From NCBI RefSeq assembly GCF_030504645.1, contig NZ_JAUKWQ010000001.1:558001-622000 (forward strand): a DNA stretch of 64,000 nucleotides, given 5' to 3'. The notes beneath the pieces are model-generated. The model worked only from the letters and a program-made list of their open reading frames with translations, was not told the origin of the DNA and ran no database searches. The DNA is from Rhizobium oryzicola (GTDB taxonomy: Bacteria; Pseudomonadota; Alphaproteobacteria; Rhizobiales; Rhizobiaceae). The stretch's first letter is position 1. Every line of letters starts with the position of its first letter. Below, one piece after another: positions 1 to 9,358 of the stretch. The translations under genes were made by a program, and so were the position numbers.

Positions 1-599
1 ATGATCAGCGCCACTTCGGAGGTGACCTTGCCAAGCTCCACCGTCATGCGGATCTGAGCGCCGAATTCTACCGGTGCTTCCGGGTCCGGGGCCGGCCGGT
101 CATCGGCATTGTGCGGGCGCTCCAGCAGGGCTTCGAAGCCGCCTGCCGCGTTGACGCCGGACCGCAAGACATTGGCGATGCGTTCAAAGACCATGGATGC
201 GAGATCGAGCTCGATATCCGAGAGCGGGCGCTCCGGCGGCTGCTCGATCAGTTCGGGGGCAGCGCCCAGCATCTGTTCCATCAGCGCGATGACGAAACTG
301 TTGCCGCAGGCAAGAACGAAGTTCGGACACCAGTTCCGCAGCGATCCATCGGAGAAGCAGACGGTATCGCCGAAATCCGCCAGGAGGTCACGCATCAGCC
401 CGGATTTGAAGCCGCCATAGGTGACATTGATCGAAATGTTCGTTTCGCTGTGAAACACATCAGGCAGGAATTCGCTGTAGAGGTGGCCGAACTCGCTGCA
501 GATCTTTTCGACCATTTCCTGGTAGCCAAGCCCACCTGTGAGCTTTGCCAGCAACGCCAGATCCATAGACGCCGTATTCGTGTCGGTTTGCTCGCTCAT
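1..599 (-). CDS. fliM: Flagellar motor switch protein FliM (N-terminal part; gene runs off the window)
   Basis: About 199 residues are visible, beginning MSEQTDTNTASMDLALLAKL from the ATG at 599; the 3' end of the gene lies beyond base 1. FliM sits in the cytoplasmic C-ring, binds phosphorylated CheY and switches rotation direction. The part seen contains a stretch typical of the middle CheC-like domain (NISINVTYGG, then LACGNSFVIALMEQMLGA and LSDIELDLASMVFERI). This is a divergent rhizobial FliM, so the call leans on its position: it starts 5 bases after the motA stop on the same strand, the usual order in rhizobial flagellar loci. Whether fliN and fliG follow cannot be seen here. Confidence 0.85.
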   Translation of the reverse strand, partial: MSEQTDTNTASMDLALLAKLTGGLGYQEMVEKICSEFGHLYSEFLPDVFHSETNISINVTYGGFKSGLMRDLLADFGDTVCFSDGSLRNWCPNFVLACGNSFVIALMEQMLGAAPELIEQPPERPLSDIELDLASMVFERIANVLRSGVNAAGGFEALLERPHNADDRPAPDPEAPVEFGAQIRMTVELGKVTSEVALI

Positions 600-604
600 C
601 GTGC

Positions 605-1483
605 TCACGCTGCCTTGCTATCCCCGCCGCCGCCGGGGTTCATCATTTCCTGCTCGACCGAATCGATGGATGGGCGCTCGTAGCTGGAAATGGTCTTGCG
701 TCCGTATTCGAGTGCGACCTGCGGGACCGAGCCGTTCATGTAAGCGAGCAGCGTCTGCTTCACGATGATGTAAAGGCGGTGCTGCTTGCTGCGGACGATC
801 TTGATCTGCGAGCAGATGGGGTTGCACACGCAATAGGACAGCAAGATCCCGAGCATGGTGCCAACAAGTGCGGCACCGATCAGCTCGCCAAGCACTTCCG
901 GCGATTCGTTGATGGCGCCCAGGGCCTTGATAACGCCGAGAACGGCGGCGACGATACCGATGGCCGGGAAGGAGTCGCCAACAGCCAGGATGGCGTCATG
1001 CGGCTTCATCTTATCATGCAGAATGGTGTCGATTTCCTCATCCATCAACGCCTCGATCTCGTGGGAGCGCGCATTGCCAATGATGATCAAGCGCACATAG
1101 TCGCAGATGAACGAAGTCAGCTCCTTGTTCTTCAACACCGTGGGCGCCGACTGGAAGATTGTCGATTCGTCCGGGTTGTCGATATGCGCTTCGATCTCGT
1201 TACGCGATTTCGTACGCAAGTCACGCATCAGAGAGTAGAGCACGCCGAGCACGTCCAGATAGTTGCGCTCTTTCGGAACCTTGTTGCCGAATGCCTCACC
1301 CAGTGCCTTGCCGGAGTCCTTCACCACCTTGATGGAGTTGGACATGATAAAGGTGCCGAGACCGGCGCCGCCGATGATCAGCAGCTCGAACGGCTGAACC
1401 AGCCGCTCAACGGGACCGTGTTCGGCCATGAAGCCGCCGATAACGGCCCCGACGATAATGATGAATCCGACTACAATAATCAT
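605..1483 (-). CDS. motA: Flagellar motor stator protein MotA
   Basis: This 292-residue inner-membrane protein forms the proton-conducting stator with MotB. It has N-terminal hydrophobic segments ([20 protein letters not shown] at residues 2-21, and [16 protein letters not shown]), a long cytoplasmic loop, and the paired helices near [20 protein letters not shown] and [20 protein letters not shown] that carry the conserved prolines lining the channel. Length is normal for the family. It is read away from flgF, so the 253 bases between them must hold divergent promoters. Its partner motB is over 21 kb away at 22917, as is usual in rhizobia. Confidence 0.96.
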   Translation of the reverse strand: MIIVVGFIIIVGAVIGGFMAEHGPVERLVQPFELLIIGGAGLGTFIMSNSIKVVKDSGKALGEAFGNKVPKERNYLDVLGVLYSLMRDLRTKSRNEIEAHIDNPDESTIFQSAPTVLKNKELTSFICDYVRLIIIGNARSHEIEALMDEEIDTILHDKMKPHDAILAVGDSFPAIGIVAAVLGVIKALGAINESPEVLGELIGAALVGTMLGILLSYCVCNPICSQIKIVRSKQHRLYIIVKQTLLAYMNGSVPQVALEYGRKTISSYERPSIDSVEQEMMNPGGGGDSKAA

Positions 1484-1736
1484 CGCAAGCCTGTGCCGTG
1501 GTTATATCAGGCTTCTGGATAGGCGTCGTGGCTTGCGTGAGGCTTGGTAATCGGACGCTGAATCGTGTTTCTGGTTGAGACAGTTTCGCGCAAGTCTTTC
1601 TGCTTAAGCCTTCCCGCCAGGTCCGGTCTGTCCGGCATCTTCATCGATTCGGCCTGTCACGACATGGGCGAAGCGGGAAACCCCGCCGTCTCCTGCTGGC
1701 ACGCGCCATATTTCCTGAAACGCGGAGGCACATGAT

Positions 1737-2471
1737 ATGCAGTCCGGATTGTATGTCGGTATTTCATCCCAGATCGCGCTTGAGCGGCGGCTGAACACGA
1801 TCGCCGACAACATGGCCAACATGAACACGGTCGGCTTTCGCGCAACGGACGTAAAGTTCGATGAGGTCTTGAGCAAGACGCACAACGATCTCAATGCCAA
1901 GGTTTCCTTCGTTACGCAGGGCAATGACTATCTCTCCACGCGCAGCGGCGCCCTGGAGCAGACCGGCAGTCCGCTCGATTTCGCTATCAAGGGTGATGCA
2001 TGGTTTCAGCTTAGCACCCCCGGCGGCAAGGTTTTGACGCGTGACGGCCGCTTTACGATGAAGGAGACCGGTGAACTGGTTTCCACGCGTGGCTTTCCAG
2101 TGCTTGATGCCGGCGGTGCGCCGATCCAGTTGAACCGTGCCGGCGGTCCTCCAGTGGTTGGCCCCGACGGCCGCATCACGCAGGACGGCCAGCCGGTCGC
2201 GACCCTCGGCGTCTTCAAGGCGGATATCTCCAAGGGTTATCTGCGCTATGACAATTCCGGTGTCATTCCCGTCGATCCGCCGCAGCCTGTAGTCGATACC
2301 ATCGATACTGGTATCGCGCAGGGCTATGTCGAACATTCCAACGTCAACGCACTGTCGCAGATGACGCAGCTGATCCAGGTCAACCGCGCCTTCGAAGCCG
2401 TCGCCTCCCTGATGCGTGACACGGAAAGCAGCTTCGGCGATGCCATCAAGACACTGGGCGGGTCGAAGTGA
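1737..2471 (+). CDS. flgF: Flagellar basal-body rod protein FlgF
   Basis: This 244-residue protein belongs to the rod/hook family. It has the N-terminal signature (LNTIADNMANMNTVGFRA, residues about 18-35), a beta-rich middle (GDAWFQLSTPGGKVLTRDGR) and the C-terminal family motif (QGYVEHSNVNALSQMTQLIQ followed by NRAFEAVASLM). FlgF forms the proximal rod with FlgB and FlgC. The start at 1737 is chosen because an upstream ATG at 1732 is in another frame and GGAGG lies about ten bases upstream. It is the first gene of the long plus-strand operon ending with fliP. Confidence 0.95.
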   Translation: MQSGLYVGISSQIALERRLNTIADNMANMNTVGFRATDVKFDEVLSKTHNDLNAKVSFVTQGNDYLSTRSGALEQTGSPLDFAIKGDAWFQLSTPGGKVLTRDGRFTMKETGELVSTRGFPVLDAGGAPIQLNRAGGPPVVGPDGRITQDGQPVATLGVFKADISKGYLRYDNSGVIPVDPPQPVVDTIDTGIAQGYVEHSNVNALSQMTQLIQVNRAFEAVASLMRDTESSFGDAIKTLGGSK

Positions 2472-2487
2472 TCAAAGGCTGGTCTAG

Positions 2488-3873
2488 ATGAACGCTCGGA
2501 TCGCGGCTGAGGCAATCAAGGGCGGCAAGCTTTCGCAGCTGGCTGATCTCGCGAAGAAATATGCCGAGCCAAGCGCGTCCGTCGCGCATGGCGGGCATGT
2601 GCGGACCATCGCGGCTGGCCACTATACGGTGTCCGGCCTTTCGCGGCATGTGCGGCTTGGGGAATTCGTTGCGCATAGAAGCGCTACCGGCATCCATCTC
2701 GGCGAAGTGGTGCGCGTGGAGCCGGAAGTCATCTATGTCTGCCCGATCGAGCCGGGTGAGCCGATTGGTATTGGCGATATCGTCATTCGCAAGGGTGCCT
2801 TTCGTGTCGCACCGGATGAGAGCTGGTGCGGGCGTACCATCAGCGCGCTTTGCGAACCCATTGACGGTCGTGGCCCTTTGAAAAACGGCAGCATGAAGCG
2901 GCCAATTTCCACCACCGCTCCGCCCTCTATGACCCGTGCGCGCGTCGAGCACGGCTTCAAGACCGGCGTGCGCGCCATCGATATATTCTCTCCGCTCTGC
3001 CTCGGTCAGCGCCTCGGCATCTTCGCGGGATCCGGCGTCGGCAAATCCACGCTTCTGTCGATGGTAGCGCGCGCCGATGCCTTCGATAAGGTGGTGATTG
3101 CCCTCGTCGGCGAGCGCGGTCGCGAAGTGCGTGAATTCATCGAGGACACCCTTGGCGAAAACATGGGCAAGTGCGTCGCGGTTGTCGCGACCAGCGACGA
3201 AAGCCCGATGCTGCGCAAAATGGCGCCACTCGTCGGGATCACGATTGCCGAGCATTTCCGCGATCAAGGCCAGAACGTTCTCTTCATTGCCGATAGCGTG
3301 ACCCGTTTTGCTCATGCCATCCGTGAGGTGGCCGTGGCGTCCGGGGAGCCGCCGATCGCTCGCGGTTATCCGGCATCGGTCTTCACCGAACTGCCGCGCC
3401 TGCTGGAACGTTCCGGTCCCGGCATTGAGGGGTCCGGCACCATCACTGCCATCATTTCGATCCTTGTCGATGGCGATAATCACAACGATCCAATCGCCGA
3501 CTCCGCACGCGGTATTCTGGACGGTCACATCGTTCTGGAGCGCAGCCTGGCGGAAGAGGGGCGCTATCCGCCCATCAACCCGCTGTCTTCCATCTCACGT
3601 CTGGCGCGCAAGGCTTGGACGGAGGATCAAGAAAAGTTGGTGGCAAGGCTGAAGTCCCTCATCCACCGCTACGAGGAAACCCGCGACCTGCGGCTGATCG
3701 GCGGCTACCGCGCCGGCAGCGATCCTGATCTCGATATGGCGATCAAGCAGGTTCCCATCATTTACGATGTATTGAAACAGACGCCCGGCGAAGCATTCGC
3801 AGATGATGCCTATGGCGATCTGGCCGCAGCGTTGCGCGCCGGGTCTGCGGCAGGTATCGGTGGCAGGAGATAA
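2488..3873 (+). CDS. fliI: Flagellum-specific export ATPase FliI
   Basis: This 461-residue protein is homologous to the F1-ATPase beta subunit and energises flagellar type III export. Walker A (GSGVGKST) starts near residue 181 and the Walker B region (VLFIADSVTRFA) near residue 263, followed by REVAVASGEPPIARGYPASV, a stretch typical of the FliI/SctN group. The N-terminal beta-barrel part precedes it. It lies 16 bases after flgF and 3 bases before the next gene. No canonical fliH or fliJ is adjacent; candidates for those partners are found at 22276 and 37125. Confidence 0.96.
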   Translation: MNARIAAEAIKGGKLSQLADLAKKYAEPSASVAHGGHVRTIAAGHYTVSGLSRHVRLGEFVAHRSATGIHLGEVVRVEPEVIYVCPIEPGEPIGIGDIVIRKGAFRVAPDESWCGRTISALCEPIDGRGPLKNGSMKRPISTTAPPSMTRARVEHGFKTGVRAIDIFSPLCLGQRLGIFAGSGVGKSTLLSMVARADAFDKVVIALVGERGREVREFIEDTLGENMGKCVAVVATSDESPMLRKMAPLVGITIAEHFRDQGQNVLFIADSVTRFAHAIREVAVASGEPPIARGYPASVFTELPRLLERSGPGIEGSGTITAIISILVDGDNHNDPIADSARGILDGHIVLERSLAEEGRYPPINPLSSISRLARKAWTEDQEKLVARLKSLIHRYEETRDLRLIGGYRAGSDPDLDMAIKQVPIIYDVLKQTPGEAFADDAYGDLAAALRAGSAAGIGGRR

Positions 3874-3876
3874 TTC

Positions 3877-4449
3877 ATGAGCAACGATGACGTTGATGAA
3901 ACCATCGAGCCCATCAAGCCGCGACGCTCACGGCGGGATCGATCCGATCAGCTCTTGATCGGCTGCGGGATCGTACTGGCCAGTGCTTCAGCTCTCTTTC
4001 CCTGGTATGTTTTCTTCAATCAGGACAAGTTTGGTCTGAGGGTCACCCCGATGGACCACACGCGTGATCTCCCGGATGGCCCCGCTCGGAATGTTTTTAG
4101 CGTGTCGCCGCTGGCCCTCATCAATAAGAACGCCAGCGATGAGACAAAGGAACTGCCGGAAACGGACCGCCTGACCACAGCCACCGTGCCATCAGCCGGC
4201 AAGGATGAAACGGACAAGTCCGATCCCAGGCAGAACCAGCCACTGCCGGGTAAGAACACGTTCCGCCTCATGCATGTGGCAAACGGACGAGCTTTGATCG
4301 AGGATGCCAGCGGGATGTACATGGTGAAGATCGGATCGATCCTCCCGGACAACAGCCGTTTGGCAACGATTGAGCAGCGTCAGGGCAAATGGGTGATCGT
4401 CACGTCTAACGGTGAGGTCTACGGCGACCAAGGCCAGCCGCGCCCGTAA
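3877..4449 (+). CDS. Uncharacterised single-pass membrane protein in the flagellar operon
   Basis: I do not recognise this 190-residue protein. It starts with a basic cytoplasmic stretch (KPRRSRRDRSDQ), then one membrane segment (LLIGCGIVLASASALFPWYV, residues about 28-47), a low-complexity charged linker, and a C-terminal folded part of about 65 residues (RLMHVANGRALIEDASGMYM, VKIGSILPDNSRLATIEQRQ, GKWVIVTSNGEVYG). That tail looks like a small periplasmic beta domain, somewhat reminiscent of PilP/GspC-type modules; this is only an impression. AGGAG precedes the ATG. It is packed between fliI and flgB with no separate promoter evident, so it is probably co-expressed with and used by the basal body or export machine. 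Confidence 0.8.
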   Translation: MSNDDVDETIEPIKPRRSRRDRSDQLLIGCGIVLASASALFPWYVFFNQDKFGLRVTPMDHTRDLPDGPARNVFSVSPLALINKNASDETKELPETDRLTTATVPSAGKDETDKSDPRQNQPLPGKNTFRLMHVANGRALIEDASGMYMVKIGSILPDNSRLATIEQRQGKWVIVTSNGEVYGDQGQPRP

Positions 4450-4502
4450 GTCTGACGCAAGTTTATCAGCATAGTCTCCAATTAGACAATGGAGACAAGC
4501 CC

Positions 4503-4895
4503 ATGCAACCGATTCAACTCTTTGACCTGGCATCGCGGCAAGCTGAATGGCTTTCGATCCGCCAGGAGGTGGTTGCGGGCAACATCGCCAATGCGAACAC
4601 GCCCCATTACAAGGCGAAGGACATCACGCCCTTTTCGGCGGTCCTGAATTCAACGAGCATGACGATGGCCCGCACCAACCCGGCGCACCTGTCGGGGAAT
4701 TCGCTGAACACCGGCATCAACGTCGACGTCGAAAACGCAAAGCTCAATAACGAGATCGGCGTGCAGGAGTCCGGCAACACCGTGGCTCTGGCACAGGAAT
4801 TGGCGAAGTCCGGCGAAATCAAGCGCCAGGCGGACCTAAGCAACGGCCTCGTATCATCCTTCCATCGCATGATGCTGATGACAGTGAAGAGGTAG
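4503..4895 (+). CDS. flgB: Flagellar basal-body rod protein FlgB
   Basis: This 130-residue protein matches FlgB, the proximal rod subunit. The N-terminal rod signature is clear ([20 protein letters not shown], residues about 22-41) and the C-terminal helix ([15 protein letters not shown]) ends the protein as in the family. Like other rod proteins it has no cleaved signal peptide and is exported by the flagellar type III system. ATGGAGACAAGCCC upstream supplies the ribosome binding site. It is followed after 4 bases by flgC. Confidence 0.94.
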   Translation: MQPIQLFDLASRQAEWLSIRQEVVAGNIANANTPHYKAKDITPFSAVLNSTSMTMARTNPAHLSGNSLNTGINVDVENAKLNNEIGVQESGNTVALAQELAKSGEIKRQADLSNGLVSSFHRMMLMTVKR

Positions 4896-4899
4896 ACCC

Positions 4900-5322
4900 A
4901 TGACGGATCCGCTTTCAGCCTCCCTGAAAATTGCGGGATCGGGGATGGAGGCACAGGCAACCCGCTTGCGCATCGTCTCCGAAAACATCGCAAACTCCCG
5001 CTCCACCGGCGATACGCCTGGTGCGGAACCCTATCGCCGCAAGACCATCACCTTCGGCACGACGCTCGACAAAGTGAGCGGCGCCCAGGTGGTCAACGTC
5101 AAGAAACTTGGCGAAGACGAATCGGACTTCAAGATGGAATACGATCCCGGCAATCCGGCCGCGGATGACAAAGGAATGGTCAAGCTCCCGAACGTCAACA
5201 TGCTCGTCGAGATGGCGGACCTTCGCGAAGCCAACCGCAGCTATGACGCCAACCTGCAGACGATCAAGCAGGCGCGTGACCTCATCACTTCCACCATCGA
5301 CCTGTTGAAAGCCTCGCAATGA
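4900..5322 (+). CDS. flgC: Flagellar basal-body rod protein FlgC
   Basis: This 140-residue rod protein contains the N-terminal family motif ([20 protein letters not shown], residues about 23-42), the FlgC-type central stretch ([20 protein letters not shown]) and the C-terminal heptad region ([20 protein letters not shown]). It forms the proximal rod together with FlgB and FlgF. The stop codon overlaps the fliE start (ATGA), so translation of the two is probably coupled. Confidence 0.95.
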   Translation: MTDPLSASLKIAGSGMEAQATRLRIVSENIANSRSTGDTPGAEPYRRKTITFGTTLDKVSGAQVVNVKKLGEDESDFKMEYDPGNPAADDKGMVKLPNVNMLVEMADLREANRSYDANLQTIKQARDLITSTIDLLKASQ

Positions 5323-5660
5323 TTGACGCGGTTCAGAAAGTAGCTTCGCTCTCGGCCACGCGCGATATTGGCGCCGCCTCGAGCCTCACCTCCTCCAGCG
5401 CACTGGGCATGACCCAGAAGCCCGCAGAGGCAACCAATCCCGGCATGAGCTTTGCCAGCGTGCTTGGCAACATGGCGACCGACGCCATGCACAATATCAA
5501 GCAGGCCGAAGTCAAATCCTTCGAAGGCATTCAGGGTACGGCCAATACCCGCGAAGTGGTCGATGCGGTCATGCAGGCGGAGCAGTCGCTCCAGACGGCG
5601 ATCGCGTTCCGCGACAAGGTCGTCAACGCCTACCTTGAAATCTCGAAAATGCAGATCTAA
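5319..5660 (+). CDS. fliE: Flagellar hook-basal body complex protein FliE
   Basis: This 113-residue protein is the small MS-ring to rod junction protein. The family features are in the C-terminal half ([20 protein letters not shown], then [17 protein letters not shown]), including the common ending around AYxEIxxMQI. The ATG overlaps the flgC stop codon by four bases. FliE is needed for export of the remaining rod proteins, which fits its place in the flgB-flgC-fliE-flgG order. Confidence 0.94.
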   Translation: MIDAVQKVASLSATRDIGAASSLTSSSALGMTQKPAEATNPGMSFASVLGNMATDAMHNIKQAEVKSFEGIQGTANTREVVDAVMQAEQSLQTAIAFRDKVVNAYLEISKMQI

Positions 5661-5678
5661 CGACCTGAGGACGAAGAC

Positions 5679-6467
5679 ATGAGAGCGCTTTCCGTCGCTG
5701 CCACGGGCATGGATGCCCAACAGACCAACCTTGAGGTCATCGCCAACAACATCGCGAACATCAACACGACCGGCTACAAGCGGGCGCGTGCGGAATTCGC
5801 CGACCTTCTCTACCAGACGGAACGCGCACAGGGCGTTCCGAACCGTGCCAACCAGGCCATCGTGCCGGAAGGCGCCAATATCGGCCTCGGCGTGCAGACG
5901 GCTGCCGTGCGCAACATCCACACGCAGGGCCAGCTGACCCAGACGGAAAACAACATGGACCTCGCGGTCGTCGGTCGCGGCTGGTTCCAGGTGCAGTCGC
6001 CTGACGGTACCACGCTCTATACCCGTTCTGGTGCCTTCAATACCAATGCCACGGGCCAGCTCGTGACCATCGACGGTTATGCGGTCGTGCCGAACATCAC
6101 TTTCCCCGCCAATGTGTCCGAAACGCAGATCAGCCGCAGCGGTCAGGTGAGCGTGCGCGTTGGCAACTCCTCCACCTTCACGCAGATCGGGCAGCTGACG
6201 GTTGCCAACTTCGCCAACGAAGCCGGCCTGAAGCCGCTGGGTGATAACCTGTTTCAGGAAACGTCAGCTTCCGGCAATGCGACGGTCGCAGCGCCCGATG
6301 ATCCAGGCTTCGGTTACCTTAAGCAGGGTTATCTCGAAGCTTCGAACGTCGATGCCGTAAAAGAGATCACGAACCTCATTTCCGCGCAGCGCGCCTACGA
6401 AATGAATTCGAAAGTCATCACCACCGCAGACGAAATGGCATCCATCGTTAGCAAGAACCTCAAGTAA
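5679..6467 (+). CDS. flgG: Flagellar basal-body distal rod protein FlgG
   Basis: At 262 residues this has the standard FlgG length. The start [20 protein letters not shown] and the signature [20 protein letters not shown] (residues about 21-40) are typical, as are [14 protein letters not shown] and the C-terminal [20 protein letters not shown]. FlgG builds the distal rod that crosses the peptidoglycan. The gene follows fliE by 18 bases with GAGGACGAAG just ahead of the ATG, and leads into flgA. Confidence 0.97.
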   Translation: MRALSVAATGMDAQQTNLEVIANNIANINTTGYKRARAEFADLLYQTERAQGVPNRANQAIVPEGANIGLGVQTAAVRNIHTQGQLTQTENNMDLAVVGRGWFQVQSPDGTTLYTRSGAFNTNATGQLVTIDGYAVVPNITFPANVSETQISRSGQVSVRVGNSSTFTQIGQLTVANFANEAGLKPLGDNLFQETSASGNATVAAPDDPGFGYLKQGYLEASNVDAVKEITNLISAQRAYEMNSKVITTADEMASIVSKNLK

Positions 6468-6485
6468 TTGAGCAGGGAGGCAGAC

Positions 6486-6968
6486 ATGATGTTTCGCCGG
6501 TTATCAACGATCCTAGGCAGGGCGCTTGCCGTAGCTCTTTCCGCATCCGGGCTTTGCATGGCAACGCCCGCCGGTGCGGATATGGGCATGGCGGTTGTTC
6601 CCAACCAGATCATTTATCCCGGCCAGGAGATTCCGGCGAACGCCCTGAAAGAGGTAGAGGTGACCAACCCCAACCTCGCAGCCGGCTATGCCAGCTCCAT
6701 CGATCAGGTTGCGGGCATGATCAGTTCCCGCACGCTGCTTCCCGGTCGGACAATCCAGCTCTCCGGTCTCCGCGCGGCCTACGCCGTCAAGCGCGGGCAA
6801 ACCGTTCGCCTCGTCTTCTCCATCGGTAACATGACCATTTCCGCCGCAGGCGCCCCATTGGACAACGCAGCGGTCGGCGACCTGATCCGCGTACGAAACG
6901 TCGATTCCGGCGTCACGGTTTCGGGGACGGTCATGGCTGATGGCACTGTGCAGGTAGTGACAAAATGA
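6486..6968 (+). CDS. flgA: Flagellar P-ring assembly chaperone FlgA
   Basis: This 160-residue periplasmic protein helps FlgI assemble into the P-ring. A signal peptide is visible at the start (MMFRRLSTILGRALAVALSA, then SGLCMATPAGA). The C-terminal SAF-like domain includes LRAAYAVKRGQTVRLVFSIG and AVGDLIRVRNVDSGVTVSGT. I place the start at ATG 6486 because GGGAGG lies directly upstream; an in-frame TTG at 6468 would add six residues without a good binding site. The stop overlaps the flgI start. Confidence 0.93.
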   Translation: MMFRRLSTILGRALAVALSASGLCMATPAGADMGMAVVPNQIIYPGQEIPANALKEVEVTNPNLAAGYASSIDQVAGMISSRTLLPGRTIQLSGLRAAYAVKRGQTVRLVFSIGNMTISAAGAPLDNAAVGDLIRVRNVDSGVTVSGTVMADGTVQVVTK

Positions 6969-8086
6969 TGAAGCGTTCGTGGCTGGCCGCCGGCCTCATT
7001 CTCTTGTCCGTCTTCGGCACGGCGGATGCTCCGCGCGCTGCCGACACGGCGCGCATCAAAGATATTGCTTCACTTCAGTCCGGGCGTGACAACCAGCTGA
7101 TCGGCTATGGCTTGATCGTCGGTCTGCAGGGCACGGGCGATGGCTTGCGATCCTCGCCATTTACCGAGCAGTCCATGCGCGCCATGCTGCAGAACCTCGG
7201 CATTTCCACGCAAGGTGGCCAGTCTAGCGCCAAGAACGTCGCAGCCGTCATGGTAACGGCAAACCTTCCACCTTTTGCAAGCCCGGGCAGCCGCCTTGAT
7301 GTCAGCGTCAGCTCGCTCGGTGATGCGACGTCGCTGCGCGGTGGTACACTGGTCATGACCTCGCTTTCCGGTGCTGATGGGCAGATCTACGCCGTCGCGC
7401 AAGGGGCGGTTGTCGTCTCCGGCTTCTCGGCACAGGGGCAGGCAGCTTCGGTAACGGAAGGTGTTGCCACCTCGGGTCGCGTGCCGAACGGTGCAATTAT
7501 CGAGCGCGAGCTGCCTTCGAAGTTCAAGGACTCCGTCAATCTGGTTTTCCAGCTGCGCAATCCGGATTTCTCTACCGCCGTGCGCATCGCCGATACGGTC
7601 AACTCCTTCGCCTCGCAACGCTATGGCTCACCGATTGCCGAACCGCGCGATTCCCAGGAGGTCATCGTCCAGAAGCCGAAGCAGGCGGATCTGACGCGCC
7701 TGATGGCTGAACTTGAAAATTTGGTGGTCGAAACCGATACGCCGGCAAAGGTCGTTGTGAACGAGCGCACGGGCACGATCGTCATCGGTGCGGATGTAAA
7801 GGTTTCGCGCGTCGCCGTCAGCTACGGCACGCTGACGGTCCAGGTCAACGAAACGCCGCAGGTCATCCAGCCTGAGCCTTTCTCGAATGGGCAGACAGCG
7901 GTGCAGCCGCAGACCGATATCACGGTGTCCAAGTCGGGCAGCAAGGTCGCAATTCTCAACGGTCCGGATCTGCGCACGCTGGTGGCGGGTCTCAACAATA
8001 TCGGTGTGAAGCCGGACGGCATCATCGCCATCCTGCAGGGCATCAAGTCTGCGGGTGCGCTGCAGGCCGAACTCGTGATCCAATAG
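6965..8086 (+). CDS. flgI: Flagellar P-ring protein FlgI
   Basis: This 373-residue protein forms the periplasmic P-ring bushing. It begins with a cleavable signal peptide (MMKRSWLAAGLILLSVFGTA) and then the highly conserved ARIKDIASLQSGRDNQLIGY and GLIVGLQGTGDGL. The C-terminal part ends with DLRTLVAGLNNIGVKPDGII, also characteristic. Length agrees with the family. It overlaps flgA at the start and precedes motE by 11 bases. Confidence 0.97.
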   Translation: MMKRSWLAAGLILLSVFGTADAPRAADTARIKDIASLQSGRDNQLIGYGLIVGLQGTGDGLRSSPFTEQSMRAMLQNLGISTQGGQSSAKNVAAVMVTANLPPFASPGSRLDVSVSSLGDATSLRGGTLVMTSLSGADGQIYAVAQGAVVVSGFSAQGQAASVTEGVATSGRVPNGAIIERELPSKFKDSVNLVFQLRNPDFSTAVRIADTVNSFASQRYGSPIAEPRDSQEVIVQKPKQADLTRLMAELENLVVETDTPAKVVVNERTGTIVIGADVKVSRVAVSYGTLTVQVNETPQVIQPEPFSNGQTAVQPQTDITVSKSGSKVAILNGPDLRTLVAGLNNIGVKPDGIIAILQGIKSAGALQAELVIQ

Positions 8087-8097
8087 GAGTGCGCGCC

Positions 8098-8631
8098 ATG
8101 TTTTCCATCTATGCTCGCTTGAGCCCCTCGCGGCAGAAACTGCTGCAACGCGTGGGCATTGCCGGTTGCGTGGTGTTCATGGTTTCGCAGGGTAATGCCC
8201 AGCAGGCCCAACCCGCAGCAACCACCCAGAACGATATCGAAAAGTTCTGCACCAACATCGCCGATCCCGCACGCGACCAACGCTATCTCCTTCAGAAGCA
8301 GGAGCTGGAAAAGCTGCAGGCCGGCGTTGACGAACGCATCAAGACGCTCGAAGCCCGCAAGGCCGAATATCAGGACTGGCTGAAGCGACGGAACGATTTC
8401 CTCGCGCAGGCCGAAGCTGGCTTGATCGATATCTACAAGACCATGAAACCCGATGCCGCCGCACCGCGTCTCGAGCAGATGAATCTCGAGTTGGCTGCGG
8501 CCATCATCATGAAATTGCCGGCACGCCAGTCCGGGCTGATCTTGAGCGAAATGGATCCGAAAAAAGCGGGTTCCATCTCCCAGATCATGTCCAGTGCGGC
8601 CGACCCCAAGACATCGAAGGATCGCTCATGA
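8098..8631 (+). CDS. motE: MotE-like periplasmic motility protein (MotC chaperone type)
   Basis: This 177-residue protein has a hydrophobic N-terminal segment (LLQRVGIAGCVVFMVSQGNA) that looks like a signal peptide, a coiled-coil region (YLLQKQELEKLQAGVDERIK, TLEARKAEYQDWLKRRNDFL) and a MgtE-N-like C-terminal part (LNLELAAAIIMKLPARQSGL, ILSEMDPKKAGSISQIMSS). In rhizobia a gene in this place, between flgI and flgH, encodes MotE, which assists folding of the periplasmic motor protein MotC (established for Sinorhizobium); MotC is encoded at 24269. The ATG at 8098 has AGGAG 8 bases upstream; a GTG at 8089 is a poorer start. Confidence 0.86.
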   Translation: MFSIYARLSPSRQKLLQRVGIAGCVVFMVSQGNAQQAQPAATTQNDIEKFCTNIADPARDQRYLLQKQELEKLQAGVDERIKTLEARKAEYQDWLKRRNDFLAQAEAGLIDIYKTMKPDAAAPRLEQMNLELAAAIIMKLPARQSGLILSEMDPKKAGSISQIMSSAADPKTSKDRS

Positions 8632-9338
8632 CGCGGCGTGCACCGGCTCTGCTGGCCCTACTTCTTCTTACCAGCTGCGGGAGCCAGACAGTCAAGGAAA
8701 TCGGCAATGCGCCGTCGATGAGCCCGATTGGTAGCGGGCTTCAGTATGCGCAGGCGCCACAGATGTCCTCCTATCCGAAGCAGCCGCGCCATATGGCGAG
8801 CGGCTATTCGTTGTGGAGCGACAGCCAGGCCGCGCTGTTCAAGGATGCACGCGCGCTGAATGTCGGCGACATTCTGACGGTCTCCATCCAGATCAACGAC
8901 AAGGCGGATTTCGACAACGAAACCGAGCGTAACCGCACCAACAAGACAGGTTTGAAGTGGGGCGTGAAAGCCAACATCCTTGGCATGGGCCCGAAGACCG
9001 ATGGTGACATGAGCACCGACTCCAATACGGACTCCAAGGGCAAGGGTACGATCAAGCGCTCCGAAAAGCTCAACCTGCTGGTGGCTGCTGTCGTGACCGG
9101 AATTCTGGAAAACGGCAATCTCCTGATCAGCGGCTCGCAGGAAGTACGCGTCAACCACGAGATCCGTATCCTGAATGTGGCTGGTATCGTCCGCCCGCAG
9201 GATGTCGATGCGAAGAATATGATCTCCTACGACAGGATCGCGGAAGCTCGCATCTCCTATGGCGGCCGTGGCCGCATGATGGAAGTGCAGCAGCCGCCGA
9301 TCGGTCAGCAGGTGGTCGACCTGTATTCGCCGTTCTGA
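8628..9338 (+). CDS. flgH: Flagellar L-ring lipoprotein FlgH
   Basis: This 236-residue protein forms the outer-membrane L-ring. The lipobox LLLTSC near residue 17 predicts lipid attachment to Cys. Family stretches include SLWSDSQAALFKDARALNVG, DILTVSIQINDKADFDNETE and the C-terminal GIVRPQDVDAKNMISYDRIA and EARISYGGRGRM. The start overlaps the motE stop by four bases (ATGA). Confidence 0.96.
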   Translation: MTRRAPALLALLLLTSCGSQTVKEIGNAPSMSPIGSGLQYAQAPQMSSYPKQPRHMASGYSLWSDSQAALFKDARALNVGDILTVSIQINDKADFDNETERNRTNKTGLKWGVKANILGMGPKTDGDMSTDSNTDSKGKGTIKRSEKLNLLVAAVVTGILENGNLLISGSQEVRVNHEIRILNVAGIVRPQDVDAKNMISYDRIAEARISYGGRGRMMEVQQPPIGQQVVDLYSPF

Positions 9339-9358
9339 CCTGATGGAGTTCGCATACC

